Positions 8,224 to 18,908 of a DNA stretch of 64,000 nt are shown here, piece after piece. The stretch is from positions 1 to 64,000 of the forward strand of contig NZ_JAELTJ010000019.1 in NCBI RefSeq assembly GCF_016428805.1, given 5' to 3'. Position numbers and translations under genes: made by a program. The first letter of the stretch is position 1; the number at the start of each line of letters is the position of its first letter. Origin of the DNA: Achromobacter sp. ASV32. Lineage in GTDB: Bacteria > Pseudomonadota > Gammaproteobacteria > Burkholderiales > Burkholderiaceae_B. Below the pieces are notes generated by a model. The model was not told where the DNA came from, searched no databases, and worked only from the letters and a program-made list of their open reading frames with translations.

Positions 8224-11200
8224 ATGGCAAAGTTTTTTATCGAAAGACCGGTTTTCGCATGGGTGATCGCGATCGTGCTGATGATGGCCGGCGCGTTGTC
8301 CATCCTGAAACTGCCGGTTTCGCAGTATCCCAATATCGCGCCGCCGGCCATCGGCATCGCGGTGACCTACCCGGGCGCGTCCGCGCAGACCGTGCAGGAC
8401 ACCGTGGTGCAGGTGATCGAGCAGCAGATGAACGGCCTTGACGGCCTGGAGTACATTTCCTCGGAAAGCAACTCCGACGGCAGCATGTCCATCACGCTGA
8501 CGTTCCGCCAGGGCACCAACCCCGACACCGCCCAGGTGCAGGTGCAGAACAAGCTGTCGCTGGCGCAACCGCTCTTGCCGCAGGAAGTGCAGCAGCAGGG
8601 CATCCGCGTCACCAAGGCCACCAAGAACTTCCTGATCGTGGCGGGCTTCGTGTCCACCGACGGCACGATGACCAAGGACGACCTGGCCGACTACGTCGCC
8701 TCGTATGTTCAGGACCCCATCAGCCGTACCGAGGGCGTGGGCGACTTCCAGCTGTTCGGCTCGCAGTACGCGATGCGCATCTGGCTGGATCCGGCCAAAC
8801 TGGTGAACTACGGCCTGACCACGGTCGATGTGGTCAACGCCATCAAAGAGCAGAACGTCCAGGTCTCGTCCGGCCAGCTCGGCGGCCTGCCCGCCGTGCG
8901 CGGCCAGCAGCTGAACGCCACCATCATCGGCCCGTCGCGTCTGGAAAAGCCGGAAGACTTCGGCCGTATCCTGCTCAAGGTCAACCCTGATGGTTCCCAG
9001 GTGCGCCTGGCCAACGTCGCCCGCATCGAGCTGGGCGGCCAGACCTACGCGATCGACAGCTATTACAACGGCAAGCCCGCCTCGGGCCTGGCGATCAAGC
9101 TGGCCCCGGGCGCCAACGCGCTGGATACGGCGCAGGCGGTGCGCGACACCATCAACAACCTGAAGCCTTACTTCCCGCCGGGCATGGACGTCGTCTATCC
9201 GTACGACACGACGCCGTTCGTCAGCCTGTCGATCGAAGAAGTGTTCAAGACGCTGGTGGAAGCCATCATCCTGGTCTTCCTGGTGATGTACCTGTTCCTG
9301 CAGAATTTCCGTGCCACGCTGATCCCGACGCTGGCCGTGCCGGTGGTGCTGCTGGGTACGTTTGGCGTGTTGGCCGCGTTCGGCTATTCCATCAACACCC
9401 TGACCATGTTCGGCATGGTGCTGGCCATCGGCCTGCTGGTGGACGATGCCATCGTGGTGGTGGAAAACGTGGAGCGGGTGATGGCCGAAGAGGGCCTGAC
9501 CCCCAAGCAGGCCACGCGCAAGTCCATGAGCCAGATCACCGGCGCGCTGATCGGTATCGCCATGGTGCTGGCGGCCGTGTTCATCCCGATGGCGTTCTTC
9601 GGCGGTTCCACCGGTGTGATCTATCGCCAGTTCTCCATCACCATCGTGTCCTCGATGGTGTTGTCGGTGATCGTGGCCATCGTCTTCACGCCGGCATTGT
9701 GCGCCACGTTGCTCAAGCCCATTCCCAAGGGCCATCACGGCGCCAAGCGCGGCTTTTTCGGCTGGTTCAATCGCACGTTCGAGCGTAGCAGCAACGGTTA
9801 CGCCAACACCGTGGCGCGTGGCCTGGGCCGCACCAAGCGCCTGATGGTGGTGTACCTGGCCATCGTCATCGCGATGGGCTGGATGTTCACCCGCATCCCG
9901 ACCGCGTTCCTGCCAGGCGAAGACCAGGGCATTCTGTTTGCCCAGATCCAGACCCCGGCCGGCGCCACCGCCGAGCGCACCAAGGCCGTCATCGACGAAG
10001 CCACCAACTACCTCCTGACCGAGGAAAAGGACGCCGTCACCTCCGTGTTCGCCGTCAATGGCTTTAACTTCGGCGGCCGCGGCCAGAACGCCTCGATCCT
10101 GTTCATCAAGCTGCGCGACTGGGAAGAGCGCGGCGATGCCAAGTTGAAGGCGGCCGCCGTGGCGGCGCGCGCCAACGCCCACTTCCGCAAGACCCAGCGC
10201 GACGCCCAGCTGTTCGTGGTGCCGCCGCCTTCGGTGATGGAACTGGGCAACGTCGACGGTTTCGACTTCCAGCTGATGGACCGCGCCGGCGTGGGCCACG
10301 AAAAGCTGCTGGCCGCGCGTAACCAGTTGCTGGGTGAGGCCGCGCAAAGCAAGATCCTGCAGGGCGTGCGCCCCAACGGCATCGAAGACGCGCCGCAGTA
10401 CCAGCTGGACATCGACCGCGAAAAGGCGCGTGCGCTGGGCGTGGCCGTGTCGGACATCAACAGCACGCTGTCCACGGCATGGGGGTCGTCGTACGTCAAC
10501 GACTTCATCGACCGCGGCCGCGTCAAGAAGGTGTTCGCGCAGGGCGAGGCTTCCTCGCGCATGCTGCCCGACGACCTGGACAAATGGTACGTGCGCAACA
10601 ACAACGGCGACATGGTGCCGTTCTCGGCGTTCGCCAAGGCCACCTGGAGCTTCGGCCCGCAAAAGCTGAACCGCTACAACGGCGTGCCGTCCTTCAACAT
10701 CCAGGGCCAGGCGGCGCCGGGCTACAGTTCGGGCGCGGCCATGAACGAAATGGAACGCATCGCCAGCAAGTTGCCGGTGGGCGTGGGCTTCGAGTGGACC
10801 GGCATGTCGTACGAGGAACGGTTGTCGGGCGCCCAGGCTCCCGCGCTGTACGCGATTTCGCTGATCGTGGTGTTCCTGTGCCTGGCGGCGCTGTATGAAA
10901 GCTGGAGCATCCCGACCGCGGTCATGCTGGTGGTGCCTCTGGGCATCATCGGGGCCCTGGCGGCGACGCTGTTGCGCGGCCTGTCCAACGACGTGTACTT
11001 CCAGGTGGGCCTGTTGACGACCATCGGGCTGGCGGCCAAGAACGCCATCCTGATCGTGGAGTTCGCCAAAGAGCACTATGAGGCCGGCGCCAGCCTGACC
11101 GAATCGGCCATCCACGCGGCTCGCCAGCGCCTGCGCCCCATCCTGATGACGTCGCTGGCGTTCATCCTGGGCGTGGTGCCGCTCGCGATCTCGTCGGGCG

Positions 11201-11406
11201 CCGGTTCGGGCAGCCAGAACGCCATCGGTACCGGCGTGATCGGCGGCATGCTGACCGCGACCTTCCTGGCCATCTTCTTCGTCCCCGCGTTCTTCGTGAT
11301 CATGCTGCGCCTGTTCAAGGTGGAACGCATGAGCGCGCGGCGCGACAAGCACGACCCCAGCGCCAACGATGCGCAGGACGTGTCCGTCGAAGGAAAACCG
11401 CAATGA
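8224..11406 (+). CDS. acrB: RND efflux pump inner-membrane transporter (AcrB/MexB-like)
   Basis: A 1060-residue proton-driven HAE1-family drug exporter of normal length. The N-terminus ([19 protein letters not shown]) is the first of twelve membrane helices. The adjacent aspartates of the proton relay in helix 4 are present ([15 protein letters not shown], about residue 407), and the second half repeats the pattern with helices near residues 880-1035. Two large periplasmic loops form the porter and docking domains. The ribosome binding site AGGGAGCC precedes the ATG. The stop overlaps the next start as ATGA, which indicates translational coupling with the outer-membrane factor. Likely substrates are lipophilic antibiotics, but specificity is not readable. 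Confidence 0.95.
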   Translation: MAKFFIERPVFAWVIAIVLMMAGALSILKLPVSQYPNIAPPAIGIAVTYPGASAQTVQDTVVQVIEQQMNGLDGLEYISSESNSDGSMSITLTFRQGTNPDTAQVQVQNKLSLAQPLLPQEVQQQGIRVTKATKNFLIVAGFVSTDGTMTKDDLADYVASYVQDPISRTEGVGDFQLFGSQYAMRIWLDPAKLVNYGLTTVDVVNAIKEQNVQVSSGQLGGLPAVRGQQLNATIIGPSRLEKPEDFGRILLKVNPDGSQVRLANVARIELGGQTYAIDSYYNGKPASGLAIKLAPGANALDTAQAVRDTINNLKPYFPPGMDVVYPYDTTPFVSLSIEEVFKTLVEAIILVFLVMYLFLQNFRATLIPTLAVPVVLLGTFGVLAAFGYSINTLTMFGMVLAIGLLVDDAIVVVENVERVMAEEGLTPKQATRKSMSQITGALIGIAMVLAAVFIPMAFFGGSTGVIYRQFSITIVSSMVLSVIVAIVFTPALCATLLKPIPKGHHGAKRGFFGWFNRTFERSSNGYANTVARGLGRTKRLMVVYLAIVIAMGWMFTRIPTAFLPGEDQGILFAQIQTPAGATAERTKAVIDEATNYLLTEEKDAVTSVFAVNGFNFGGRGQNASILFIKLRDWEERGDAKLKAAAVAARANAHFRKTQRDAQLFVVPPPSVMELGNVDGFDFQLMDRAGVGHEKLLAARNQLLGEAAQSKILQGVRPNGIEDAPQYQLDIDREKARALGVAVSDINSTLSTAWGSSYVNDFIDRGRVKKVFAQGEASSRMLPDDLDKWYVRNNNGDMVPFSAFAKATWSFGPQKLNRYNGVPSFNIQGQAAPGYSSGAAMNEMERIASKLPVGVGFEWTGMSYEERLSGAQAPALYAISLIVVFLCLAALYESWSIPTAVMLVVPLGIIGALAATLLRGLSNDVYFQVGLLTTIGLAAKNAILIVEFAKEHYEAGASLTESAIHAARQRLRPILMTSLAFILGVVPLAISSGAGSGSQNAIGTGVIGGMLTATFLAIFFVPAFFVIMLRLFKVERMSARRDKHDPSANDAQDVSVEGKPQ

Positions 11407-12893
11407 AGCTTCAGATGAGAACCTTGCTGTCTGTTTCCCTGGCGGCGGCCCTGGCGGGCTGCTCGCTGGCCCCGACCTACGAACGGCCCGATGCGCCGGT
11501 GTCCTCGACCTATCCGACGGGGCCGTCTTACAAGGCGGACGTGGCGGGTAGCGGCGTGGCCGCCGCCGACATCGGCTGGCGCGACTTTTTCACCGATCCG
11601 CTGCTGCAGCAGTTGATCGAGCAGTCGCTGGCCAACAACCGCGACCTGCGTGTGGCGGCCCTGAACGTCGAAGCCGCCCGGGCCCAATACCGCATCCAGC
11701 GCGCCGACCTGCTGCCCAGCGTCGGTATCGCCGGCAAGGAAACCGCCCAACGCACGCCGGCCGACCTGTCGCCCAGCGGGCAGGCCACCACCAGCCACAA
11801 CTACCAGGTCGGCGCCGCGCTGTCCTCGTGGGAACTGGATCTGTTCGGCCGCATCCGCAGCCTGAGCGACAAGGCGCTGGAATCGTACCTGGCGCTGGAC
11901 GAGACGCGCACGGCGACCCAACTGACGTTGATCGCCGAAGTGGCCAACGCCTACCTCACGCTGCGCGCCGACCAGGAATTGCTGAGCCTGACCCGCGACA
12001 CGCTCAAGAGCCAGGACGACTCGTACAAGCTCACCAAGCAGAGCTTCGACCAGGGCCTGTCCACGGCGCTGGACCTGAGCCAGGCTGAAATATCCCTGCG
12101 CACCGCCCAGCGCAACCTGTCGCAATACACGCGCCAGGCCGCGCAGGACCGCAATGCGCTGGTGCTGCTGGTGGGCCAGCCGTTGTCGCCGGAAATGTCG
12201 GCGGCACTGGACAGCGCCGTCAAGTTGGACGACAGCATGCTGCCGACCGCCTTGCCGGCCGGCCTGCCGTCGGACCTGCTGGCGCGCCGCCCGGACATTC
12301 GCGCGGCCGAGCACCAGTTAAAGGGAGCCAACGCCAATATCGGCGCGGCGCGCGCCGCGTTCTTCCCGACCATCAGCCTGACCGGCAGCGCGGGCACGGC
12401 CAGCGCCAGCCTGGGCGGTCTGTTCGAAGGCGGCTCCGGTGCCTGGAGCTTCGTGCCCCAGATCACGGTGCCGATCTTCGCCGGCGGTTCGCTGCTCGCT
12501 GGCCTGGACCTGGCCAAGGTGCAGAAGAACATCCAGGTCGCGCAATACGAAAAGACCATCCAGACGGGCTTTCGTGAAGTGGCCGACGCGCTGGCCGGTC
12601 GCGGCACGCTGGACGAGCAGATCCAGGCGCAGCAACTGCTGGTGGCCGCCAACCAGCGCGCCTATGACCTGTCCGAGCAGCGCTTCCGCCAGGGTATCGA
12701 CGACTACCTGACGGTGCTGGATTCGCAGCGGTCGCTCTACACCGCGCAGCAGACGCTGGTGGACACGCGCCTGTCGCGCCTGTCGAACCTGGTCACCTTG
12801 TACAAGGTACTGGGTGGCGGCTGGACCGAGCGCACCGTCACGGCCGCGCAGCCGGCGGGCGGCGCACCGGCCGCCGCGGGGCAACCCGGCTGA
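11403..12893 (+). CDS. RND efflux outer-membrane channel (OprM/NodT family)
   Basis: A 496-residue outer-membrane factor forming the trimeric TolC-like exit duct. A lipoprotein signal ends at LAGC with Cys20 as anchor, followed by the usual SLAPTYERP start of mature NodT-family proteins. Two repeated OEP domains follow (about residues 60-265 and 285-475), with the canonical [11 protein letters not shown] and, later, [12 protein letters not shown]. It is the last gene of the three-gene pump operon, overlaps the pump gene by 4 bp and is followed by a strong terminator at 12941. Confidence 0.93.
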   Translation: MKLQMRTLLSVSLAAALAGCSLAPTYERPDAPVSSTYPTGPSYKADVAGSGVAAADIGWRDFFTDPLLQQLIEQSLANNRDLRVAALNVEAARAQYRIQRADLLPSVGIAGKETAQRTPADLSPSGQATTSHNYQVGAALSSWELDLFGRIRSLSDKALESYLALDETRTATQLTLIAEVANAYLTLRADQELLSLTRDTLKSQDDSYKLTKQSFDQGLSTALDLSQAEISLRTAQRNLSQYTRQAAQDRNALVLLVGQPLSPEMSAALDSAVKLDDSMLPTALPAGLPSDLLARRPDIRAAEHQLKGANANIGAARAAFFPTISLTGSAGTASASLGGLFEGGSGAWSFVPQITVPIFAGGSLLAGLDLAKVQKNIQVAQYEKTIQTGFREVADALAGRGTLDEQIQAQQLLVAANQRAYDLSEQRFRQGIDDYLTVLDSQRSLYTAQQTLVDTRLSRLSNLVTLYKVLGGGWTERTVTAAQPAGGAPAAAGQPG

Positions 12894-12940
12894 ACATGTC
12901 GCGCCAGGACGCCGGGCGTCTGGGTGCGGCAGCAAAAAAA

Positions 12941-12970
12941 AGCGGGCCGATCGTAAGATCGGCCCGCTTT
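12941..12970 (+). terminator. Rho-independent terminator after efflux operon (bidirectional)
   Basis: AGCGGGCCGATC (12941-12952) pairs perfectly with GATCGGCCCGCT (12957-12968) around a GTAA loop. It is followed by T residues and preceded by a run of eight A. It can therefore stop both the pump operon from the left and the stress-protein gene from the right. Confidence 0.85.
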
Positions 12971-12996
12971 GCTTGATGAGGCGTGCGCCTGGCGCG

Positions 12997-13248
12997 TCAG
13001 CCGCGTTTCTTGGTAATGAGGCCGACGACGAACAGCACGATGATCGCGCCGACGACCGAACCGATCCAGCCTGCCGGTTCGCCCGGGGCGTACCAGCCCA
13101 GGTGCTGGCCCAGGAATCCGGCCACCACGGCGCCGATGATGCCCAGGATGGTGGTCATGATGATCCCCATGTTCTGGTCTCCGGGCATGATTGCGCGGGC
13201 AATCAAGCCCACGATGAACCCGACGATGATCATGATGATGATGCTCAT
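12997..13248 (-). CDS. GlsB/YeaQ/YmgE-family stress membrane protein
   Basis: An 83-residue, very hydrophobic protein of the transglycosylase-associated / GlsB-YeaQ family. Three membrane helices are visible: residues 2-20 (IIIMIIVGFIVGLIARAI), 28-48 (IIMTTILGIIGAVVAGFLG) and 60-80 (WIGSVVGAIIVLFVVGLI). A glycine-rich motif lies in the second, and the protein ends in KKRG. The start at 13248 is supported by AAGGAG seven bases upstream. Family members are induced in general or envelope stress; the molecular function is not established. It appears monocistronic, sharing the terminator at 12941. Confidence 0.85.
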   Translation of the reverse strand: MSIIIMIIVGFIVGLIARAIMPGDQNMGIIMTTILGIIGAVVAGFLGQHLGWYAPGEPAGWIGSVVGAIIVLFVVGLITKKRG

Positions 13249-13392
13249 GCGCTTACTCCTTGCTTGGGTAAAGGGGCGATGCGTCCTGATATTACTCATG
13301 CGCGCGACGCAGGGGCTGTAACAACTGGTATGTGGCGCATGCCTGCAACATGCTGCGCTGCACTGCGCGGCATCGCCTTCACGGCGTCATCG

Positions 13393-14016
13393 TCAGGAGG
13401 TGAGGTCGATCAGCTGGCGCAGATCCTTGGTCAGCGTTTCGATGCTGTCGGTGTCCGATGCCAGCAGCCGGGCGTGGCCTTCTTTGTCGAAAATATACAC
13501 GCCGCGGCTATGGGTCACCTCGTACTGGTCGGCGTCGTCGCCCGGTTTGGGTTTCTCGATCTGGTAGGCCACGCGGTAGCGGCGCGCCAGGTCGGCCACC
13601 TGCTTTTCATTGCCCGTCACGCCGATGGCGTTGTTGTTGAAGGCGTTGACGTAGGCTTGCAGGATGTCGGGCGTGTCGCGGTGCGGGTCCACGCTGACGA
13701 ACAGGATGCGCACGTCGCGGGCCTTGTCGCCCAGGTTCTGCAGCACCGCCGTCAACTGCGCCATGGTCGTGGGGCAGATGTCCGGGCAACTGGCATAGCC
13801 GAAGAACAGCAGCACCGTCTTGCCTTTCAGGTCATCGCTGGTGACCGTCTTGCCGCCGGCGCCCGGCAACGAGAACTTCAGGTCGGGCAGGTGGCCACGG
13901 ACGTTGTAGAGCGTCCAGTCGACATTGCGGTCGCCGCAGGCGGCAAGCAGCACGCAAAGGGCCAGCAGCAGGCCGCGCCAGGCGCGGCCGGTGATCAGGT
14001 GTCGCATGAGTTCCAT
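13393..14016 (-). CDS. SCO1/SenC-family copper chaperone
   Basis: A 207-residue thioredoxin-fold lipoprotein of the SCO family, which delivers copper to the CuA site of cytochrome c oxidase or handles periplasmic redox. An N-terminal signal ends in LLAAC. The copper ligands are present: Cys77 and Cys81 in CPDICP, and His169 in EVTHSRG. The VSVDPHRDTP segment is typical. A second ATG at 14007 is also possible and gives a slightly shorter signal. No cytochrome oxidase genes lie nearby here; its neighbours are the GlsB-like gene and a divergent methyltransferase-like gene. Confidence 0.9.
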   Translation of the reverse strand: MELMRHLITGRAWRGLLLALCVLLAACGDRNVDWTLYNVRGHLPDLKFSLPGAGGKTVTSDDLKGKTVLLFFGYASCPDICPTTMAQLTAVLQNLGDKARDVRILFVSVDPHRDTPDILQAYVNAFNNNAIGVTGNEKQVADLARRYRVAYQIEKPKPGDDADQYEVTHSRGVYIFDKEGHARLLASDTDSIETLTKDLRQLIDLTS

Positions 14017-14266
14017 CGCCGGTTGGGGGATAAACCCGACGATTCTACCCGTTGAGGGCAGGCCGGCAGCCTTGCCCGGCTGCCCTGCGTTTGTCCTGGC
14101 GCAAGACGGGACGCAAGCGACGGCGCGCGCGTCGGGCCGCTGTGGCCGCCGGCAGTTGTGAAGCTTTGTCGGAATATTGTTGGATATCAGGCAAAACGGC
14201 CCCCGCGGCACGCGGCCGGGTCTACATTCAGGGCCTTGTCAGCAACCGAACCGGCGAGGCGTCACC

Positions 14267-15010
14267 ATGCATACCGCAGCTGCCCATGCGCTGGGCTATC
14301 CCTATTTTCCGTATTACCCCGTGGTGCTGGACATCCTGCGCAGCCGCCGGGCCGACAGCGTGCTGGACGCGCCCTGCCACCGCGGCTGGCTGGGAGACAT
14401 GGCGCGTCCGGCCACGGGCCGGGATGTCGTGGTGGACGGCATCGGTCCGGCCGCGTTGCACGGGCAGGCCAACGGCTATCGCCGCCTGACTGTGCACGAC
14501 CTGGAGTCGCCGCTGCCCGTGGCCGCGCCGTATGACGCCGTGGTCTGCAGCGAAGCCATTCATCAGGCGGCCAATCCTGGCCTGCTGGTGCAGGCGTTCC
14601 AGCACGCGCTGCGCCCCGGCGGCACGCTGGTGCTGACCGCGCCGAATCCGGCAAGCGTGCGCGCCCGATTGCGGGCGCTCAAGCGCGGGTTCCAGGCCGA
14701 TCCCTTGACGCCGACCTGCCCGTCCGGCAGCGCCGCGGACGGGCTGCCGCTGCCCTGGGGGTTTGCGCAACTGCATCTGCTGCTGGCGGGTCATGGCTTT
14801 GCCGACATCACCCTGCACAATGTGGTCGAGGTCGGGCAGGGGCCCTGGTTCGACCGGTTGGTTGCATGGCCGACGCGCCGTCATTGCCAGACCCGTCACA
14901 ACCGCGCCCAGGACGAGGCCAGCCGTCATTTCTGGCGGCAGGCGGGATCTGATCCTGCGGTGCATGGACGCTGGCTGGTGATCTCCGCGCGCCGGCCAGA
15001 CGGACGCTAG
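14267..15010 (+). CDS. Class I SAM-dependent methyltransferase-like protein
   Basis: A 247-residue protein with a methyltransferase type 11-like core. The motif I position reads SVLDAPCHRGWLG instead of the glycine-rich ExGxGxG, so the SAM loop is degenerate. The later elements are normal: PYDAVVCSEAIHQAANP (motif IV region), then ALRPGGTLVLTAPNPASVRARL. The start at 14267 follows GAGGCG by a good distance. It stands alone between the divergent SCO gene and the convergent prlC. A substrate cannot be named. The altered loop leaves open that it binds SAM weakly or is not catalytic. Confidence 0.75.
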   Translation: MHTAAAHALGYPYFPYYPVVLDILRSRRADSVLDAPCHRGWLGDMARPATGRDVVVDGIGPAALHGQANGYRRLTVHDLESPLPVAAPYDAVVCSEAIHQAANPGLLVQAFQHALRPGGTLVLTAPNPASVRARLRALKRGFQADPLTPTCPSGSAADGLPLPWGFAQLHLLLAGHGFADITLHNVVEVGQGPWFDRLVAWPTRRHCQTRHNRAQDEASRHFWRQAGSDPAVHGRWLVISARRPDGR

Positions 15011-15060
15011 AGGGCGGGCGTAACGGCGCCTGGACGCCCGCGCGCTCGCGGGGCGCCATG

Positions 15061-15087
15061 AAAAACGGCCCGCGCAGGGCGGGCCGT
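15061..15087 (-). terminator. Rho-independent terminator of prlC
   Basis: ACGGCCCGC (15065-15073) pairs with GCGGGCCGT (15079-15087) around a 5-base loop, and five T follow on the minus strand (15061-15065). It lies 23 bp beyond the prlC stop codon. Confidence 0.8.
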
Positions 15088-15109
15088 CGGTACGCGGGCG
15101 CGGGACGTG

Positions 15110-17176
15110 TCAGGCCGGGTTCATGCCGCTGTGACGCAGCAGCGCGTCGATGCGCGGCGCGCGGCCGCGGAAGGCGGCGAACGATTCGGCGGCGGGGCGC
15201 GAACCGCCCACGGCCAGGACCTCGCGGCGGAAACGCGCGCCGGTGGCCGGATCCAGCGTGCCCAGGGCATTGCCCGCCTGTTTCGCAGCGGCTTCCTCGA
15301 AGGCTTCGTAGGCGTCGGCCGACAGCACTTCCGCCCACTTGTAGCTGTAGTAGCCGGCGCCGTAGCCGCCGGCAAACAGATGCGAGAAGGCGTGCGGCAG
15401 GCGGTGCCAGGCCGGCGGGAACAGCACCGCGACTTCGGCGCGCACTTGCTGCAGCAGGGCCAGCACCTCGTCGATGGAGGCGCCCTTGGCGCGGTCGTGC
15501 ATCAGCATGTCGAACAGCGCGAATTCGATCTGGCGCACGGTCTGCATGCCGCTCTGGTAGTTGCGGGCGGCGACCAGGCGGTCGTAGAGCGCGCGCGGCA
15601 AGGCCTCGCCGGTATCGACGTGGGCCGACAGCTTCTGCACCACCGCCCACTCCCAGCAGAAGTTCTCCATGAACTGCGAGGGCAGTTCGATGGCATCCCA
15701 TTCGACGCTGGCGAAGGCGGCGGCGCCGGGCTCGTCCACTTCGGACAGCAGGGCGTGCAAGGCGTGGCCGGTTTCGTGGAACAGGGTGATGACGTCATCG
15801 TGCGTCAGCACGGCGGCGCGCTCGCCATTGGGGCGCGAGAAATTGCAGGTCAGGTAGGCGATCGGCGTCTGCACGCGGCCGGCCACCACGCGGCGGGTGC
15901 GCTCGCTGTCGACCCAGGCGCCGCTTTGCTTGCCCGAACGCGCATACAGGTCCAGGTACAGATAGCCGATCAGATCGCCCTTGGGGCTTTCGACCCGCAC
16001 GCCGCGCACATCAGCATGCCAGGACGACACCGGCGTTTCGGCCAGGCGCACGTCGAACAGGGTTTCGATGACCTCGAACAGGCCGGCCAGTACACGCGGC
16101 TCGGTGAAGTACTGTTTGACCTCGTCTTCCGAGTAGGCGTAGCGCGATTCGCGCAGGCGCTCGGACGCATAGGCCACGTCCCAGGGTTGCAGTTCGGCCA
16201 GGCCCAGTTCGGCGGCGGCGAAGGCCTTCAGTTCAGCCAGGTCGCGCTGGGCATAGGGTTTGGCGCGCTTGGCCAGGTCGCGCAGGAAGTCGGTGACTTC
16301 GCGGGCGTCGCGCGCCATGCGGGTCTGCAGCCGCAACGCGGCGAAGGTGCCCAGGCCCAGCAGGTTCGATTCCTCGGCGCGCAGCGCCAGCAGCTCTTCG
16401 ATCAGCGGGGAATTGTCGAACCGGGCTTCGCCCTGTTCGGATGCCACCGTGCCATAGCCGCGGTACAGGGCTTCGCGCAACGAGCGGTCTTGCGCGTATT
16501 GCATCACCGGCAGGTAGCACGGCATCTTCAGCGTCAGTTTCCAGCCGGGTTTGCCGTCTTCCTCGGCGGCGGCGCGGGCGGCGCTTTGGACGTCGGCCGG
16601 AATGCCGGCCAGGCGGGCTTGGTCTTCGACCACGAGCGACCAGGCGTCGATCGCGTCCAGCACGTTCTCGGAGAATTTCTGCGAGGCCTGGGCCTCGCGG
16701 TCGGAAATGGCGGCGTAGCGCTCGCGGTCGGCGCCGCGCAGTTCGACGCCGCTCAGGCGGAAGTCGCGCAGGGCCATTTCCACGATGCGGCGGCGAACCG
16801 GCGTCCAGGATGCGAAATCGGGGGCGGCGGCCAGGCGCTGATACTGCTGGTACAGGCCTTCGTGCAGGCCGACCCAGGTGGAAAACTCGGTCACCAGGGG
16901 CAGGGCGGCGTTGTAGGCCTCGCGCAATTCGGGCGTGTTGACCACGGCATTCAGGTGGCCGGCCACGGACCAGGCGCGCCACAGGCGTTCCGACGCGGTA
17001 TCCAGCGGCTCGACCACCGCTTCCCAGGTGGCCGCCAGCGCCGGATCGGCGGCGCGGTCCACGGCCTGGCGGGCGATGCCCAGGAGTTCTTCGATGGCCG
17101 GCACCACGTGAGCGGGCTTGACCGCCTGGTAGTCGACCAGTTCGGAGACGGGGGCGAGCAGGGGATTCTGGGTCAT
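15110..17176 (-). CDS. prlC: Oligopeptidase A, M3 metallopeptidase
   Basis: A 688-residue cytosolic zinc oligopeptidase of the M3/thimet family, matching the usual length of PrlC (OpdA). The zinc site HETGH lies near residue 465 (LFHETGHALHALL), and the third ligand Glu follows in the downstream helix (SVEWDAIELPSQFMENFC). The N-terminus NPLLAPVSELVDYQAVKPAHV is typical. It degrades short peptides, including cleaved signal peptides. It is read in the same direction as folD upstream, but about 200 bp with a large hairpin lie between them, so it may have its own promoter. Confidence 0.93.
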   Translation of the reverse strand: MTQNPLLAPVSELVDYQAVKPAHVVPAIEELLGIARQAVDRAADPALAATWEAVVEPLDTASERLWRAWSVAGHLNAVVNTPELREAYNAALPLVTEFSTWVGLHEGLYQQYQRLAAAPDFASWTPVRRRIVEMALRDFRLSGVELRGADRERYAAISDREAQASQKFSENVLDAIDAWSLVVEDQARLAGIPADVQSAARAAAEEDGKPGWKLTLKMPCYLPVMQYAQDRSLREALYRGYGTVASEQGEARFDNSPLIEELLALRAEESNLLGLGTFAALRLQTRMARDAREVTDFLRDLAKRAKPYAQRDLAELKAFAAAELGLAELQPWDVAYASERLRESRYAYSEDEVKQYFTEPRVLAGLFEVIETLFDVRLAETPVSSWHADVRGVRVESPKGDLIGYLYLDLYARSGKQSGAWVDSERTRRVVAGRVQTPIAYLTCNFSRPNGERAAVLTHDDVITLFHETGHALHALLSEVDEPGAAAFASVEWDAIELPSQFMENFCWEWAVVQKLSAHVDTGEALPRALYDRLVAARNYQSGMQTVRQIEFALFDMLMHDRAKGASIDEVLALLQQVRAEVAVLFPPAWHRLPHAFSHLFAGGYGAGYYSYKWAEVLSADAYEAFEEAAAKQAGNALGTLDPATGARFRREVLAVGGSRPAAESFAAFRGRAPRIDALLRHSGMNPA

Positions 17177-17299
17177 GGCGTTACCAATTGCGTAAGAGGG
17201 GCGGGCAGCACGCGACGGCGCCGGCAGGCATAAGGGTCAGATTGGGGCGGGGCGCCCGAAAAGCAAGGGCGGTACGCGCAAGCCGGGCCCGGAGACGAC

Positions 17300-17346
17300 G
17301 ATGGGTTTGCCCCTTGGCCCCCGGAAGGGCGCGGGGCAAACCCATC
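17300..17346. repeat. Large perfect hairpin between prlC and folD
   Basis: GATGGGTTTGCCCC (17300-17313) is an exact reverse complement of GGGGCAAACCCATC (17333-17346). The 19-base interior can form a small nested stem. It is 28 bp beyond the folD stop codon. No T-tract follows, so it may be a processing or stabilising hairpin, a weak terminator for folD, or a repeat element. Confidence 0.65.
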
Positions 17347-17374
17347 AGGGTCGGCCAGGCCGGGCGGACCGGCT

Positions 17375-18226
17375 TCAGGCGGCAGCCCGTTCCGCCGCTT
17401 CGACGGTGTTGACCAGCAGCATGGCGATGGTCATGGGGCCCACGCCGCCCGGGACGGGCGTGATGGCGCCGGCCACCTGGCTGGCGGAAGCGAAGTCCAC
17501 GTCGCCGCACAGCTTGCCGTCGGCGCCACGGTTGATACCGACGTCGATGACGACGGCGCCGGGCTTGATCATCGAGCCGTCGATCATGCCGGGCTTGCCG
17601 GTGGCCACCACCAGGACGTCGGCGCGGCGGGTCTGGGCCGCCAGGTCACGCGTCTTGGAGTTGCAGATCGTGATGGTGGCGCCAGCGGCCAGCAGCAGCA
17701 TGGCCATGGGCTTGCCGACGATGTTGCTGGCGCCCACGATCACCGCTTCGGCGCCGCGCAGGGCCACGCCTTCGGATTCCAGCATCTTCATCACGCCGTA
17801 GGGCGTGCAGGGACGGAACAGCGGCTGGCCGGTCATGAGCAGGCCGGCATTGCTGACGTGGAAACCGTCCACGTCCTTTTCGGCCGCGATGGCTTCGATG
17901 ACCTTGTGGGCGTCCATGTGCTTGGGCAGCGGCAACTGCACCAGGATGCCGTGAATGGACGGATCGCGGTTCAGCGTGTCGATGCGGGCCAGCAGGTCGG
18001 CCTCGGTCATGTCGGCGGGGTACTGTTCCTTGACGGAATGCAGTCCGGCCTTTTCGCAGGCGGCGACCTTGTTGCGCACGTAGACCTGCGATGCCGGGTC
18101 TTCGCCGACCAGCACCACGGCCAGGCCCGGGCGCGTGCCCTTGGCCGCCAGGGCGGCGACGCGTTGGGCGACTTCTTCGCGAATGCGCAGCGACAATGCC
18201 ACGCCGTCGATAATCCTAGCGGTCAT
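17375..18226 (-). CDS. folD: Bifunctional methylenetetrahydrofolate dehydrogenase/cyclohydrolase
   Basis: A 283-residue FolD of normal length, the cytosolic NADP-dependent enzyme that converts 5,10-methylene-THF to 10-formyl-THF. The active-site signature with catalytic Lys is [13 protein letters not shown] (about residues 50-62), followed by [11 protein letters not shown]. The nucleotide-binding region is [17 protein letters not shown], and the C-terminal signature is [22 protein letters not shown] sequence seven bases before the ATG supports 18226. It begins 55 bp after the response regulator gene on the same strand and may be read through from it. Confidence 0.96.
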   Translation of the reverse strand: MTARIIDGVALSLRIREEVAQRVAALAAKGTRPGLAVVLVGEDPASQVYVRNKVAACEKAGLHSVKEQYPADMTEADLLARIDTLNRDPSIHGILVQLPLPKHMDAHKVIEAIAAEKDVDGFHVSNAGLLMTGQPLFRPCTPYGVMKMLESEGVALRGAEAVIVGASNIVGKPMAMLLLAAGATITICNSKTRDLAAQTRRADVLVVATGKPGMIDGSMIKPGAVVIDVGINRGADGKLCGDVDFASASQVAGAITPVPGGVGPMTIAMLLVNTVEAAERAAA

Positions 18227-18281
18227 TTGGCAGCCTCCGCGCGTAGCGCTTCGGTATTCGCCTTGGGAATGGCCCGGCGGC

Positions 18282-18908
18282 TCATGCATGCGCCTCCGGC
18301 TTGGCCAGAGCCACTTTCATCAAATCGGCAACGGTGGTCACTTCAAGTTTTTCCATGATGTTGGCGCGGTGCGCCTCGACGGTCTTGATGCTGATGCCCA
18401 GGTCGTCGGCGATCTGCTTGTTCAAGCGGCCGGCGACGATGCGCTCGAGCACCTGCTGTTCGCGCGCGGTCAGGCGCGCCAGCATGGCTTCGTGGTCTTT
18501 CTGAGCCTGGTGCTTGCTCACGCGCTGCGTGGCCTGCTCCAGCATGCGCGCCACGATTTCGCGCAAATCGGATTCGTTGAACGGCTTTTCGAGGAAGTCG
18601 ACGGCGCCTTTCTTCATGGTGGACACGGCCATGGGCACGTCGCCGTGGCCGGTGATGAAGACGATGGGCAGCGGGGCATTGCGGGCGATGAGCTGCTCTT
18701 GCAGTTCCAGGCCGCTCATGCCGGGCATGCGCACGTCGGCGATCAGCACCCCGATCTGGCTGGCGTCGTAGTCTTCCAGGAAGGACTCGCCGCTGGCATA
18801 GGCGCGGACGCGGTAGCCGTTGGCTTCCAATAGCCAGCGCAGCGAATCGCGGACCGCTTCGTCGTCATCAACAATGAATACCGTGCTCGACAGGTGGGGC
18901 GTGTTCAT
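18282..18908 (-). CDS. FixJ-family two-component response regulator
   Basis: A 208-residue DNA-binding response regulator. The receiver domain (residues 8-120) has the acidic pocket DDD near residue 14, the phospho-acceptor Asp58 (LIADVRMPG) and Lys108 (FLEKPF). A LuxR/FixJ-type helix-turn-helix follows at about residues 140-200 ([36 protein letters not shown]). Its start overlaps the kinase stop by 4 bp, so the two are coupled. The FixJ/TodT subgroup often senses redox state, oxygen or dicarboxylates. The target genes are not evident. Confidence 0.92.
   Translation of the reverse strand: MNTPHLSSTVFIVDDDEAVRDSLRWLLEANGYRVRAYASGESFLEDYDASQIGVLIADVRMPGMSGLELQEQLIARNAPLPIVFITGHGDVPMAVSTMKKGAVDFLEKPFNESDLREIVARMLEQATQRVSKHQAQKDHEAMLARLTAREQQVLERIVAGRLNKQIADDLGISIKTVEAHRANIMEKLEVTTVADLMKVALAKPEAHA

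Noticed and set aside
7651-11403. A 1250-codon antisense frame across the efflux genes
   Set aside because: It is a shadow of codon bias in the RND pump genes, with composition typical of antisense frames and no start region or ribosome binding site of note.
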